From Silicimonas sp. (GTDB taxonomy: Bacteria; Pseudomonadota; Alphaproteobacteria; Rhodobacterales; Rhodobacteraceae), in assembly GCA_022824525.1 (NCBI GenBank), contig JAJDZT010000054.1, forward strand, positions 1 through 64,000: 64,000 nucleotides of DNA. The letters run 5' to 3'. Position numbers and translations under genes: made by a program. Positions 44,030 through 52,346 of the stretch are shown here, in pieces (the first letter of the stretch is position 1; each line of letters starts with the position of its first letter). The notes below the pieces were generated by a model, which was not told the DNA's origin, searched no databases, and was given only the letters and a program-made list of their open reading frames with translations.

Positions 44030-46012
44030 TTGTCCCAGATTTCCCTGACCTTTCCCGATGGCAATGCGCGCGAATTTGCGACCGGTGTGACACCTGCAGA
44101 AGTGGCTGCCGATATCTCGAACTCGCTTGCCAAGAAGGCGATCAGTGCGACCGTGAACGGGGAGCACTGGGATTTGGCGTGGCCGATTGAAGCGGATGCC
44201 TCGATCGCCATTCACACCATGAAAGACGAAGAAACGGCGCTGGAGCTGATCCGGCACGACTTTGCCCACGTCATGGCGCGTGCCGTGCAGGCGATCTGGC
44301 CGGATGTGAAGGTGACCATCGGGCCGGTCACCGAACATGGCTGGTTTTATGATTTCGACCGGGATGAATCGTTTACGCCCGAAGACCTTGGTCAGATCGA
44401 AGCGAAGATGAAGGAGATCATCAACGCGCGCGACGCCGTTCGGACCGAGATTTGGGAACGCGACCGGGCGCGCCAGTTCTATATAGATAGTGGCGAGCCC
44501 TACAAAGTGGACCTGGTGGACCGTATTCCGGAAGGTGCCGACATTCGCATGTACTGGCACGGCGACTGGCAGGATTTGTGTCGCGGCCCGCACCTTCAGC
44601 ACACGGGGCAGTTGCCAGCGGATGCGTTCAAGCTGATGGGCGTCTCGGGTTCGCACTGGTTTGGGGACACAACGAAGAACCTGCAGCGGATCACTGGCGT
44701 CGGGTTCCGCAACCGTGACGACCTGAAGAAGTACATGACCTTCCTTGAGGAGGCCGAGAAGCGTGATCACCGGCGGCTTGGCCGGGAGATGGACCTGTTC
44801 CACATGCAGGAAGAGGCGCCGGGTCAGGTCCTCTGGCATCCGCCCGGCCGCACGATCTACCCCACGCTTCAGGATTACATGCGCCGGAAGCAGAGGGCGG
44901 GCGGATACCAGGAAGTGAACACTCCTCAGGTCGTGGACCGGAAACTGTGGGAAGCGTCAGGGCACTGGGAGAAGTACCAGCACCACATGTTCCTCGTTGA
45001 AGTCGACGAAAGCCGTGATGGCGAGAACGACGATGCGGCCGCCAAGAGCAAGGATCACACGCGGATCAACGCGCTGAAGCCGATGAACTGCCCGTGTCAT
45101 GTGCAGGTGTTCAATCAGGGCCTGAAATCCTATCGCGACCTGCCCTTACGGATGGCGGAGTTTGGGTCCTGTGCGCGATTCGAACCGTCGGGCGCGCTTC
45201 ACGGGATCATGCGGGTGCGTGGATTCACGCAGGATGACGGGCACATCTTCTGCACCGAGGATCAAATCCAGGACGAATGCGCGAAATTCATCGACTACCT
45301 CGCCAATATCTATGAGGAGCTGGGCTTCGAGAAATTCGAGATCGCCTTTGCAACACGTCCAGAGAAGCGGGTCGGCTCCGAAGAGAGCTGGGACTATGTC
45401 GAAGGCGCGTTGGAAAACGCGATCAAGGCGGTTGGGCGCGATTACCGTCTGGAGGAAGGCGATGGTGCGTTCTACGGGCCGAAGCTCGACTTCTACCTGA
45501 CCGATGCGATCGGCCGGGTCTGGCAATGCGGTACGTTCCAGGTGGACCCGAACCTGCCGGAGCGGCTGGACGCGACCTACATCGCGGCGGACGGCGACAA
45601 GCACCGGCCGTTTATGCTGCACCGGGCGTGTCTTGGATCGTTCGAACGGTTCATCGGCATTCTGATCGAAGAACACTCGGGCAAGCTTCCTTTCTGGCTG
45701 GCACCGCGGCAGGTTGTTGTCGCGTCCATCGTGTCCGATGCCGACGACTATGTGCTTGAGGTCGTGGACGCGCTCAAGGCTGCCGGTGTGCGGGCCGAAG
45801 CCGATCTTCGCAATGAGAAAATCAACTACAAGGTCCGTGAGCATTCGGTTGGAAAGGTGCCGGTCATTCTGGCCATCGGCGCGCGCGAGGTCGAGGAGCG
45901 GACAGTGACCCTTCGACGGCTTGGCGAGAAGCAGACTCGAGTCGCTTCGTTGGACGAGGTTGTTCCCGAATTGGCCACCGAAGCGCTGCCGCCGGACTTG
46001 AGAAAAAGCTGA
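44030..46012 (+). CDS. thrS: Threonyl-tRNA synthetase
   Basis: Charges tRNA-Thr. In order: TGS domain (about residues 1-65, [16 protein letters not shown]), editing domain (about 70-230) with [11 protein letters not shown] and TEHGWFYDF, the class II catalytic core (about 275-540) with motif 2 [20 protein letters not shown] and motif 3 [14 protein letters not shown], and the anticodon domain (about 545-655). The start is TTG: GAGGAG lies 8 bases before it, and it places [11 protein letters not shown] as in relatives. The longer upstream frame has no such site. An intrinsic terminator follows the gene. Confidence 0.95.
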   Translation: MSQISLTFPDGNAREFATGVTPAEVAADISNSLAKKAISATVNGEHWDLAWPIEADASIAIHTMKDEETALELIRHDFAHVMARAVQAIWPDVKVTIGPVTEHGWFYDFDRDESFTPEDLGQIEAKMKEIINARDAVRTEIWERDRARQFYIDSGEPYKVDLVDRIPEGADIRMYWHGDWQDLCRGPHLQHTGQLPADAFKLMGVSGSHWFGDTTKNLQRITGVGFRNRDDLKKYMTFLEEAEKRDHRRLGREMDLFHMQEEAPGQVLWHPPGRTIYPTLQDYMRRKQRAGGYQEVNTPQVVDRKLWEASGHWEKYQHHMFLVEVDESRDGENDDAAAKSKDHTRINALKPMNCPCHVQVFNQGLKSYRDLPLRMAEFGSCARFEPSGALHGIMRVRGFTQDDGHIFCTEDQIQDECAKFIDYLANIYEELGFEKFEIAFATRPEKRVGSEESWDYVEGALENAIKAVGRDYRLEEGDGAFYGPKLDFYLTDAIGRVWQCGTFQVDPNLPERLDATYIAADGDKHRPFMLHRACLGSFERFIGILIEEHSGKLPFWLAPRQVVVASIVSDADDYVLEVVDALKAAGVRAEADLRNEKINYKVREHSVGKVPVILAIGAREVEERTVTLRRLGEKQTRVASLDEVVPELATEALPPDLRKS

Positions 46013-46073
46013 ACTACTGACGCATTATGGCGTTTTGCGTGGATTGTGTCAGTGCGCGCCGGTCAAGGCGCGC

Positions 46074-46096
46074 CTGACGGGCAGTCAGCTTTTTTT
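46074..46096 (+). terminator. Intrinsic terminator of thrS
   Basis: CTGAC-GGGCA-GTCAG-C stem-loop followed by seven T. A second GC-rich stem (GCGCGCC/GGCGCGC, 46054-46073) directly precedes it. It isolates the downstream bufferin operon from thrS transcription. Confidence 0.75.
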
Positions 46097-46202
46097 CGAC
46101 TAATACATTGATGTTAAACATTTTTAATGCATATCTATTCGCAAATGTTTCAAGATTTAACGAGCCTGTCAGCACACAGAGGTGTGAGTGGCATGTTAAC
46201 TC

Positions 46203-46225
46203 GGAACCCAGCAAGTATGCAGCGT
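46203..46225 (+). promoter_or_regulatory. Possible ECF-sigma promoter of the bufferin operon
   Basis: GGAACC near 46203 and CGT near 46223, about 15 bases apart, resemble the -35 and -10 of ECF-type promoters (GGAAC...CGT). They lie about 58 bp before the precursor start. The match is short and could be chance. Confidence 0.35.
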
Positions 46226-46282
46226 GCCGCAACAAAGTGGCCACGAGAACAAACGACCCAAACTGACAAGGACACCTTCCAA

Positions 46283-46576
46283 ATGTCGAATATGAAAACT
46301 TCCCTCGCTGTTGCTGGCGCTGTTGCCGCTGCTCTGACCGCTTCCATGACTGCTCCGGCTCACGCCCAGGCAAAAGAGAAGTGCTACGGCGTTTCGCTGG
46401 CCGGCAAGAATGACTGTGCTGCTGGCCCGGGCACGACTTGTGCCGGCACGTCCACCGTTGACTACCAGGGCAACGCCTGGACGCTGGTCGACGCTGGCAC
46501 TTGCGCCGAAATCGAACTGCCTGATGACCGCATGGGTTCGCTTGAGCCGCTCGAGCGCGACCTGCCTGCAGGCTAA
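46283..46576 (+). CDS. bufA: Bufferin-type RiPP precursor (DUF2282, BufA1-like)
   Basis: 97 aa. The signal peptide ([20 protein letters not shown], cut after AHAQA-type site near residue 30) sends it to the periplasm. The mature part has four cysteines: [14 protein letters not shown], then [10 protein letters not shown] and DAGTC. This is the DUF2282 pattern. In bufferins, the MNIO enzyme converts Cys to copper-binding thiooxazole-type groups, giving a periplasmic copper-binding peptide. The operon order precursor, DUF692, DUF2063, DoxX is exactly that of bufferin loci. AAGGA lies 13 bases upstream; Met4 is an alternative start. Confidence 0.88.
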   Translation: MSNMKTSLAVAGAVAAALTASMTAPAHAQAKEKCYGVSLAGKNDCAAGPGTTCAGTSTVDYQGNAWTLVDAGTCAEIELPDDRMGSLEPLERDLPAG

Positions 46577-46591
46577 TATCCTGACTTTTCG

Positions 46592-46628
46592 CGGCGCCTC
46601 CGCTATATCGGGGGCGCCGTTTGTTTTT
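46592..46628 (+). terminator. Internal terminator/attenuator between bufA and bufB
   Basis: CGGCGCC-T-CCG pairs with CGG-G-GGCGCCG around a CTATAT loop; TTTGTTTTT follows. It lies between the precursor stop (46576) and the enzyme start (46638). Such placement commonly lets a substrate peptide be made in excess over its modifying enzyme. Confidence 0.72.
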
Positions 46629-46637
46629 GAGGCTCAC

Positions 46638-47495
46638 ATGCTTGACGCGTCCAATCACCATTTTGACCGCCTGCCCGCCGCGCCTGGCGTCGGATACAAG
46701 CCGCAGCATTTCAGCGACCTGCTGGAGAATGCCGGTTCGGTTGAGTGGTTGGAGATACATGCGGAGAACTACATGGGCGACGGTGGCCGCCCGCTGGCGC
46801 AGCTTCGCCACCTTTCCGAGAGATTTGCCATTTCCGTGCATGGCGTTGGGCTGTCGATCGGCGGCGAAGGCCGTCTTGATCCGGACCATCTTGCGCGGCT
46901 CAAGCACCTTGTGGGCTGGACGAAGCCTGCGAGCTTTTCCGAACATCTGGCGTGGTCGACCCATGACAGCGCCTTTCTGAACGACCTGCTTCCCCTGCCT
47001 TACACGGACGAGACGCTGACCCGCGTCGCCGAACACATCGACGAAGTGCAAGAGGTCGTCGGGCGGCAGATGCTGCTGGAGAACCCGTCGTCTTACCTCG
47101 CCTTTGATGAAAGCACTTACGAGGAAACCGATTTCCTCCGCGAAGTGGCAAAACGGACCGGATGCGGCCTTCTGCTCGACGTGAACAACGTGTTTGTCAG
47201 CGCCACGAATCTTGAGACGGACCCGGTCTCTTACATTGATGCTTTCCCGCTTGATCTGGTGGGTGAAATTCACCTTGCCGGACACGATGAAGACCACGAC
47301 GATCATGGGAAGCCCCTCTTGATTGACAGCCACGGGCGCGAAGTCGCGGAACCGGTCTGGACGTTGTACGAGCATGTCATCGCCAAGGGCGGCGCGCGCC
47401 CCAGCCTGATTGAATGGGACAATGACGTGCCCGACTGGCCGACGCTTGAAGCCGAGGCCGCGCGCGCTGCGAAGATTCTGGAGACGGTCGTGTGA
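46638..47495 (+). CDS. bufB: DUF692 multinuclear iron oxidase (MNIO), bufferin-modifying enzyme
   Basis: 285 aa, TIM-barrel fold. The iron-binding residues of the family are visible in order: HAENYM near residue 35, HGVGLSIGG near 70, SEHLAW near 102, LLENPSSYL near 142, [11 protein letters not shown] near 178, [13 protein letters not shown] near 212, IDSHGREV near 226, and [10 protein letters not shown] near 255. MNIO enzymes oxidise cysteine residues of precursor peptides. GAGG lies 9 bases before the ATG. The stop overlaps the GTG of the next gene (GTGA). Confidence 0.92.
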   Translation: MLDASNHHFDRLPAAPGVGYKPQHFSDLLENAGSVEWLEIHAENYMGDGGRPLAQLRHLSERFAISVHGVGLSIGGEGRLDPDHLARLKHLVGWTKPASFSEHLAWSTHDSAFLNDLLPLPYTDETLTRVAEHIDEVQEVVGRQMLLENPSSYLAFDESTYEETDFLREVAKRTGCGLLLDVNNVFVSATNLETDPVSYIDAFPLDLVGEIHLAGHDEDHDDHGKPLLIDSHGREVAEPVWTLYEHVIAKGGARPSLIEWDNDVPDWPTLEAEAARAAKILETVV

Positions 47496-48244
47496 TTGTC
47501 GATCAGGGCACTTTTCGGCGGGCTGTGCTTTCCCCGGAGGTTGATCGACCCGAAGGATTGTCGAACGGACACGGCCAACCGGCCGGGCGGCGGTTCGACG
47601 TCTATCGCAACAACGTCGCGGTTTCCCTGACGGAGGCGTTGGAAACCGCCTTTCCTGTGATCCGGAAACTTGTCGGTGAAGCGAACTTCAAACTTCTTGC
47701 GGGCGCGTTTTTGCGTCAGCACCCACCGTCTTCGCCGCTGATGATGTATTATGGCACGGAAATGCCGGCGTTCCTGGAGGGGTTCGGCCCGACCTCGAAC
47801 TTGGGCTACTTGCCGGATGTGGCGCGACTGGAATTGGCCTTGCGGGAAAGCTACCACGCTGCCGACGCTGCGCCGATTGATCCAGCGCGCTTGCAGGCCC
47901 TGCCCCCGGATCAGTTGATGGCGTCGACCGTTTCGCTGGCACCTTCGCTGCGCCTGATCCGGTCGCGCTGGCCCATTTTCGCCATTTGGGCGTTCAACAT
48001 GAACAATGGCCCGAAGCCTCAGGCCGGTGCCGAGGACGTGGTCATTCTGCGCGCCGAGATGGACCCGGAGCCCATCCTTTTGCCGCCCGGAGGTGGCGCG
48101 TTCCTGGCAGCCTTGCTGGACGGAGCGACACTCGGAACAGCCTTTGAAACCGGAATGGGGGAGGCCGAGGCGTTCGACCTGTCCCAAATCCTTGCCATCC
48201 TGATTGGCGCAAATGCCATTGCTGACCTTGGAGAGACCCTATGA
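47492..48244 (+). CDS. bufC: DUF2063 protein, MNIO partner (BufC-like)
   Basis: 250 aa. An N-terminal helical DUF2063 domain (about residues 5-100) has the typical [24 protein letters not shown] followed by [16 protein letters not shown]. The C-terminal domain (about 120-250) would bind the precursor leader or mature peptide and present it to the oxidase. The earlier annotation as DNA-binding protein is not supported by a visible HTH. It overlaps bufB by GTGA and DoxX by ATGA, so all three are coupled. Confidence 0.88.
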   Translation: MIVDQGTFRRAVLSPEVDRPEGLSNGHGQPAGRRFDVYRNNVAVSLTEALETAFPVIRKLVGEANFKLLAGAFLRQHPPSSPLMMYYGTEMPAFLEGFGPTSNLGYLPDVARLELALRESYHAADAAPIDPARLQALPPDQLMASTVSLAPSLRLIRSRWPIFAIWAFNMNNGPKPQAGAEDVVILRAEMDPEPILLPPGGGAFLAALLDGATLGTAFETGMGEAEAFDLSQILAILIGANAIADLGETL

Positions 48245-48819
48245 TCCGCACCCTACTATCCCTGCCCGACCGTGCGATTTCCTGGGTCGAGCCGATGTCT
48301 ACGCCGGTCCTGACCACCCTGGCCCGTTTTGTCTTTGCGGCTGTATTGCTGATGTATTTCGTGAACTCCGGCCTGACCAAGACTGGAGAGGACTTTGCCG
48401 GGCTGTTCGCACCAAGCTTCAACGCCTTCGCGCAAATCTTTCCGAAGGGCGCGGAAGCAGCCAGCTACGACATCACGCAGGCCACGCAATTCCAGAAGAT
48501 TGTCATTCTGGCCGGAACCTGGGCCGAGTTCGTACTGCCTGCCCTGATCGTCGTCGGATTGTTTACCCGCGCGGCGGCGTTTGGCATGATCGGTTTCGTT
48601 ATCGTGCAGAGCCTGACCGACATTTACGCCCATGGCGGCGAAGCCGGTGTGTGGTTCGACAACCTGAGCGATGCGGCGATCCTCGACCAGCGCGCATTCT
48701 GGGTGTTCCTGCTGCTCTATCTCGTCTTCAAGGGTGGCGGCCCGCTGTCGCTGGACCGCTTCATCCTCAGAAGTGAGACGTCTCCTTATCTGGACGACCC
48801 GCAGCTATCGCGAGGATAG
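48241..48819 (+). CDS. DoxX-family membrane protein of the bufferin operon
   Basis: 192 aa with four hydrophobic helices: LARFVFAAVLLMYFVNSGL near residue 27, FQKIVILAGTWAEFVLPALI near 83, FGMIGFVIVQSL near 113, and FWVFLLLYLVFKGGGPLSLDR near 153. The last is the DoxX end motif. DoxX proteins often sit with copper or oxidative stress systems and are the fourth gene of bufferin/gig operons; a role in electron transfer or membrane redox support is inferred. Its 3' end overlaps a convergent gene by 53 bp. Confidence 0.88.
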   Translation: MIRTLLSLPDRAISWVEPMSTPVLTTLARFVFAAVLLMYFVNSGLTKTGEDFAGLFAPSFNAFAQIFPKGAEAASYDITQATQFQKIVILAGTWAEFVLPALIVVGLFTRAAAFGMIGFVIVQSLTDIYAHGGEAGVWFDNLSDAAILDQRAFWVFLLLYLVFKGGGPLSLDRFILRSETSPYLDDPQLSRG

Positions 48820-49135
48820 CGGCCAGTCCGCACATGGCGGCCGGGAAGATCGCGAAGAAATTCGTGAAGGTCGTGTAGATCGCGAACGCTGCGACCAGAA
48901 GCAGCAAGCCGCCCCAGAGCGCACGATACCGCGCCATACCGGCCCCTGCGATGGCAAGAAGGGGTGCGATCACGCTCATGGCCCGTAGAAGCTCAGGATT
49001 TTCCGGGAGGGGCAGGAAATCGAGGTTCCGGATCTCCTCCTGCGCGGTCAATTCGGTGTAGCCGAAACTGATAATCCCCATGATGAGTGCGAGGATCCCG
49101 CCAATCATACCAAGTGCGGTGGCCGCGTTACGCAT
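48767..49135 (-). CDS. Four-helix membrane protein of unknown function
   Basis: 122 aa with hydrophobic segments MRNAATALGMIGGILALIMG, SVIAPLLAIAGAG, ALWGGLLLLVAAFAIYTTF and FAIFPAAMCGLAAILAIAAG. No family is recognised. The last 17 codons overlap the end of the DoxX gene on the opposite strand, so either this overlap is real or one of the two ends is unusual. It does not look like part of the bufferin operon, being on the other strand. Confidence 0.68.
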   Translation of the reverse strand: MRNAATALGMIGGILALIMGIISFGYTELTAQEEIRNLDFLPLPENPELLRAMSVIAPLLAIAGAGMARYRALWGGLLLLVAAFAIYTTFTNFFAIFPAAMCGLAAILAIAAGRPDKETSHF

Positions 49136-49183
49136 GTCTTTACCCTTCCTTAACGTGCCAGCAACGTAAGACCGCCGGGCACA

Positions 49184-49510
49184 CTATCCAAGATGCGTTT
49201 TCTCGATATCCGCGTTCCAACCCAACGTCAGGACCTCTCCCTCCATGACAGGACGCTTCATGAGCGTTGGATGGTCCTTGAGGAGATCGAGGGGCGGTGC
49301 GGCGCGTTCGGCCTCGCTCAGACCGCGCCACGTGGTCGAGGACTTATTCACGAGTTTGTCCCCGAATGCCTCCAGAAATCGGGTGAGATCCGTGGCGTCG
49401 AGCGGCGTATCCCGCACGTCGACAAAGGTTACCGATTTGCCCGCATTTTCGGCAGCGCGCCGCGCTTTTCGGCAGGTATCGCAGGATTTGAGGCCATAGA
49501 GCGTTAACAT
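49184..49510 (-). CDS. ArsC/Spx-family thioredoxin-fold protein
   Basis: 108 aa. It begins MLTLYGLKSCDTCRKARRAA; the CxxC at residues 10-13 is the redox site of the ArsC/Spx/YffB group. The segments FVDVRDTPLDATDLTRFL, LVNKSSTTWRG and DHPTLMKRPVM follow the usual family order. The conserved Arg after LMKRP is typical. Arsenate reduction would need glutaredoxin or thioredoxin, while YffB-like members have other roles, so the substrate is open. Confidence 0.88.
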   Translation of the reverse strand: MLTLYGLKSCDTCRKARRAAENAGKSVTFVDVRDTPLDATDLTRFLEAFGDKLVNKSSTTWRGLSEAERAAPPLDLLKDHPTLMKRPVMEGEVLTLGWNADIEKTHLG

Positions 49511-49630
49511 GCCAAGAGTCCCATCTTCACATTTGTTTCACTTGTTTTTTGCCGAAAGCACCCCACCTTTCCAGACATGAATGGCAAGATCGCGTGGAAA
49601 ATTCACGCGTAGACTATAGGGAATGGACTA

Positions 49631-49837
49631 ATGCCGACGGGCACCGTTAAGTGGTTCAACACCACAAAAGGGTACGGGTTTATTGCGCCTGATGAAGGCG
49701 GCAAAGATGTTTTCGTGCATATTTCCGCAGTTGAAAAGGCCGGGATGACTGGCCTCGCCGATAACATGAAGATCGGCTACGAGCTGGTGGAAGGCCGCGA
49801 TGGGCGGCAGCATGCCGGGGAATTGCAGGCGCTTTAG
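49631..49837 (+). CDS. Cold-shock-domain RNA chaperone
   Basis: 68 aa, one cold-shock domain. GTVKWFNTTKGYGFIAPDEG contains RNP1 and DVFVHISAVEKAG contains RNP2, so it binds single-stranded RNA or DNA. The C-terminal VEGRDGRQHAGELQAL is usual for Rhodobacteraceae CspA proteins. The preceding 120 bp form a leader that may be structured, common for csp mRNAs, and a terminator follows about 62 bp downstream. Confidence 0.95.
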   Translation: MPTGTVKWFNTTKGYGFIAPDEGGKDVFVHISAVEKAGMTGLADNMKIGYELVEGRDGRQHAGELQAL

Positions 49838-49899
49838 GCGCAGACCACCCCGTCTTCCTGAAAATTCGGTCGGGTCGCAGGACACCGGCTTGGGAGTCG

Positions 49900-49929
49900 A
49901 CGCCGCTCTGTCACCGGGGCGGCGTTTTT
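49900..49929 (+). terminator. Intrinsic terminator after the cold-shock gene
   Basis: ACGCCGC pairs with GCGGCGT across a 12-base loop and is followed by TTTTC. Confidence 0.65.
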
Positions 49930-49936
49930 CGATGGG

Positions 49937-50236
49937 TCAGGCCGGGTCGGCGGGTTCGGCCAGCATTTCCCAGCCTTTGCCCATGGCGACGATGCAGGAT
50001 TTGCCGCTGGCGTAGTTCTGAACGAGAGTCCATTCGCCGGTAGACGGGATGGACCAGATCTCAAGAATAACGTCGGGGCCACGGATGCCCCGGCCCTGCC
50101 GCTTGGCCCCGTGGGTCTGTTCGAGACGCAGCAACATGACGTCGCGCGTTTCGCAAATCACATCGGCGATACGGGAGCCTGCATGGGCAGGGGCGGCCAG
50201 GAAAGCGGCCGCCAGAAGGGCGATGAGCCGGTCCAT
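49937..50236 (-). CDS. Small exported protein of unknown function (99 aa)
   Basis: A signal peptide MDRLIALLAAAFLAAPAHA is cleaved near residue 19. The mature 80 residues include two cysteines (ICETRDV and GKSCIVAMG) and an aromatic/beta pattern, ILEIWSIPSTGEWTLVQNYA. Proteins with this EIW...TGEWT...SC pattern occur widely in Rhodobacteraceae; function is not known to me. It is convergent with the cold-shock gene, sharing its terminator. Confidence 0.75.
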   Translation of the reverse strand: MDRLIALLAAAFLAAPAHAGSRIADVICETRDVMLLRLEQTHGAKRQGRGIRGPDVILEIWSIPSTGEWTLVQNYASGKSCIVAMGKGWEMLAEPADPA

Positions 50237-50321
50237 GAGAACAGCTTAGCGCGGAACGCGTTAAGAATGTAACAAGTTTATGACGATCCTGTGGATAATT
50301 TCACGCTGTGGTCACAGGGAC

Positions 50322-50609
50322 TCAGTCACCACCGTCGCCGCAATCGCCACTGTCCCACGTGCCGGCATCTGGCGTCCCATTGCCGCTGACAAGGCAGGCG
50401 GCGGCAAGGCAAAGGCCGATCACCATGACGGCGAGGCCGGTGAAGACGGAGCCGTGCTTGTCGACTTGCTGGTCGGTCAGAGCGGCAATGCGCTCGAACG
50501 TGCCAATGCCGGACCCGGTGCCGGGGACGTGCCCGAACATAACGGAGACGCCCGCATAGGCGGAGAGACCGAGGACCCCGATGGCCCAGAATTTGTTGGT
50601 TCGGGTCAT
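50322..50609 (-). CDS. Small two-helix membrane protein with acidic Cys-containing tail
   Basis: 95 aa. Two hydrophobic segments (FWAIGVLGLSAYAGVSVMF and FTGLAVMVIGLCLAAACLV) are joined by a soluble loop, and the C-terminus is DSGDCGDGGD. No family recognised. It is the first (most downstream) of three small membrane protein genes on the minus strand, all separated by 10-50 bp, which look like one transcription unit. Confidence 0.55.
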   Translation of the reverse strand: MTRTNKFWAIGVLGLSAYAGVSVMFGHVPGTGSGIGTFERIAALTDQQVDKHGSVFTGLAVMVIGLCLAAACLVSGNGTPDAGTWDSGDCGDGGD

Positions 50610-50660
50610 GGAAGCTTGGGTAATCGCGGTTTGTGGCGGGAGTGTGGCCCGCGCGACCTG

Positions 50661-50885
50661 CTAGCTCCACGACCCGCCGGAGAAGAAGTCCAGAATGCCG
50701 AGGAACGTCACCCGCATGTAGAGCATGGCGGCCGCGCCTAGAAGCAAGAAGGCACCGATGGCGCCGACCCAGACCATGTCGCCAAGCGAGATGGCGAGAT
50801 AGAGGAGGCCCGCGCCGATGGCCGCGATGATCAGGGCAACGAGCATCCCGAGCGCAAGGTTGAAGGTCTGGAAAAAGGTTCTCAT
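50661..50885 (-). CDS. Small two-helix membrane protein (74 aa)
   Basis: Hydrophobic segments LALGMLVALIIAAIGAGLLYLA and VWVGAIGAFLLLGAAAMLYM frame a short polar turn; the C-terminus is LDFFSGGSWS. No domain recognised. The ATG chosen starts 10 bp after the upstream gene; an earlier ATG would overlap that gene by 23 bp. Ribosome site is weak (GAAGAA). Confidence 0.55.
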   Translation of the reverse strand: MRTFFQTFNLALGMLVALIIAAIGAGLLYLAISLGDMVWVGAIGAFLLLGAAAMLYMRVTFLGILDFFSGGSWS

Positions 50886-50895
50886 GGCAAGTTCT

Positions 50896-51144
50896 TCAGC
50901 CGTCGTTTTCATAAGCATGTTCGGCGCGAGTGTGCAGGATCATGAAGAAAAAGGCGAGGATCACACCGGCGGAGAACAGCAGGATCGATGCGCCTTCTGC
51001 CCCGAAACGGTCGGTGGCCATGTCGATCGCCCAGCCAAGCGCGCGGGATTTGGACGTGTTGCCGCCTTCAAACGTGCCGGTCCAAACGGAATAGCCGAGC
51101 CAGCCGAAAAGGCCGAGACTGAGAATTGCGAGAACCTTGTTCAT
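50896..51144 (-). CDS. Small two-helix membrane protein (82 aa)
   Basis: MNKVLAILSLGLFGWLGYSVW is the first helix and GASILLFSAGVILAFFFMILH the second; a polar loop with FEGGNTSKSRALGW lies between. C-terminus HAYENDG. No domain recognised. It is the first gene of the three-gene small membrane protein cluster. GGAG lies before the ATG; a longer frame would add five residues. Confidence 0.58.
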   Translation of the reverse strand: MNKVLAILSLGLFGWLGYSVWTGTFEGGNTSKSRALGWAIDMATDRFGAEGASILLFSAGVILAFFFMILHTRAEHAYENDG

Positions 51145-51343
51145 AGGCTCACTCCACATGCGCCCCGCGCGGGAACGGTATCGAAGGGGTGTGGCGGGAA
51201 TGTGGCTTCACCGATGGAGCGATGTGCGGAGGGCAGCGCCCGGCCCGAGGGTGGGCGTGAAGCGCCCGCCCTGGGGGGCGGGTCGGGCGCTGCCCGGCGG
51301 TTCCAGCCGGGCGGGAGGGTTGATCAGAGTGCGGTGTAGGTTG

Positions 51344-52246
51344 CTAATCTAGAAACATCTCCGGTTTCGTCTCTTCAAGATTTCGTTCTTCAGGAAAACG
51401 GCCAAGTTGCTTCACTGTTCGATGGAGTTGAGTTGGACAGCTAGCTGCCACGAAACGACTGCGCATCGCGAAGTCATAGTTCAAACGACGCACGAAGTGC
51501 CTTGGCAACTCTGTGATCCTACCCTCAACATCCAGAGTCGTTTTAAAGAAAAAGCATGCTGCCAAAGTCGGCGAGAGAACAAACCAGACCTCATGGCAAA
51601 GATCGCCAACCGCATTTCTTGGATCGTCGTACCGCATAAGTGGAAAATCGCCCAAGCAGAAGACATCTGAATTGTTCGGCGGCGTGCACAAGGTTAATTG
51701 CGCGTCCTCAAACAACTTCATTGTTTTTTCATCGAGGAAGGTAGGTACGGCGATCTTTAATGCTTCGGTCATGTCGTCCGGAACGTTTCCTCCAAAGAAG
51801 CCACCCACTGTACTAGGCGAGAGCTTTCCAATGATGGAAAATAGAAGTGAGGCAGCCCTCAGTGACCACTTGTTGCCTTGGAACAGTGCTTCCCTTGTAT
51901 TTGGAGACCTAAGGACAAGGGTAGCGAGATAGTTTGCAAGTACTTTGCGGCTTTCTTCTTGAAATATAACGCCAATATCATTTCTCGAATTATCCAGAAG
52001 CGCAGCAATAGGGTCATCGATCTGTTGAGCAAGCCACTTTTCAACAAAGTCGCTTTTGCCGCCATCCTTCGTGGAAATAGTGTTAGCATGAAATTTTTGG
52101 AAAGCCTTTTCGACGTTTCGTTGTCGATAGCCTAATTCCGGGTCTCTACCGTCATAGAGCAAAGTCGAGTTACCGCTGAAGCAAAACCTTTTGATTATGC
52201 TTCTCGGAACATAGTGATGGTTCTTTGATAACTTCTCGTTACTCAA
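51344..52246 (-). CDS. DUF4238-domain protein
   Basis: 300 aa, soluble. The N-terminal KNHHYVPRSIIKRFCFSG is the DUF4238 hallmark. The rest includes LANYLATLVLRSPNTREAL and a pattern of short strands ending LGRFPEERN. DUF4238 proteins have no established function; they occur sporadically and are often in variable genome regions. Base composition is clearly more AT-rich than in neighbours, suggesting acquisition. The start is TTG with CCAGGAGC upstream, a good ribosome site. A GC-rich palindromic stretch (51.23-51.31 kb) lies just past its end. Confidence 0.75.
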   Translation of the reverse strand: MSNEKLSKNHHYVPRSIIKRFCFSGNSTLLYDGRDPELGYRQRNVEKAFQKFHANTISTKDGGKSDFVEKWLAQQIDDPIAALLDNSRNDIGVIFQEESRKVLANYLATLVLRSPNTREALFQGNKWSLRAASLLFSIIGKLSPSTVGGFFGGNVPDDMTEALKIAVPTFLDEKTMKLFEDAQLTLCTPPNNSDVFCLGDFPLMRYDDPRNAVGDLCHEVWFVLSPTLAACFFFKTTLDVEGRITELPRHFVRRLNYDFAMRSRFVAASCPTQLHRTVKQLGRFPEERNLEETKPEMFLD

Positions 52247-52325
52247 ACAAGCTCCTGGAACTGCTTAGTCTGGCCGTGCTTGCGCACGCCCGTTCCTCAC
52301 TCAAATCGGTCCACCGGACCAATTT

Positions 52326-52346
52326 GACCCGGGCTTAGCCCGGGTC
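52326..52346 (-). terminator. Terminator hairpin overlapping the thyX stop
   Basis: GACCCGGGC-TTA-GCCCGGGTC, a perfect 9-base stem whose loop is the thyX stop codon itself. A second small stem GGTCC/GGACC lies just beyond. Confidence 0.6.

Noticed and set aside
51230..51320. Attachment site at the edge of the DUF4238 gene
   Set aside because: The GC-rich inverted sequence is striking but has no matching copy on the other side of the gene, so it was not called a repeat or att site.
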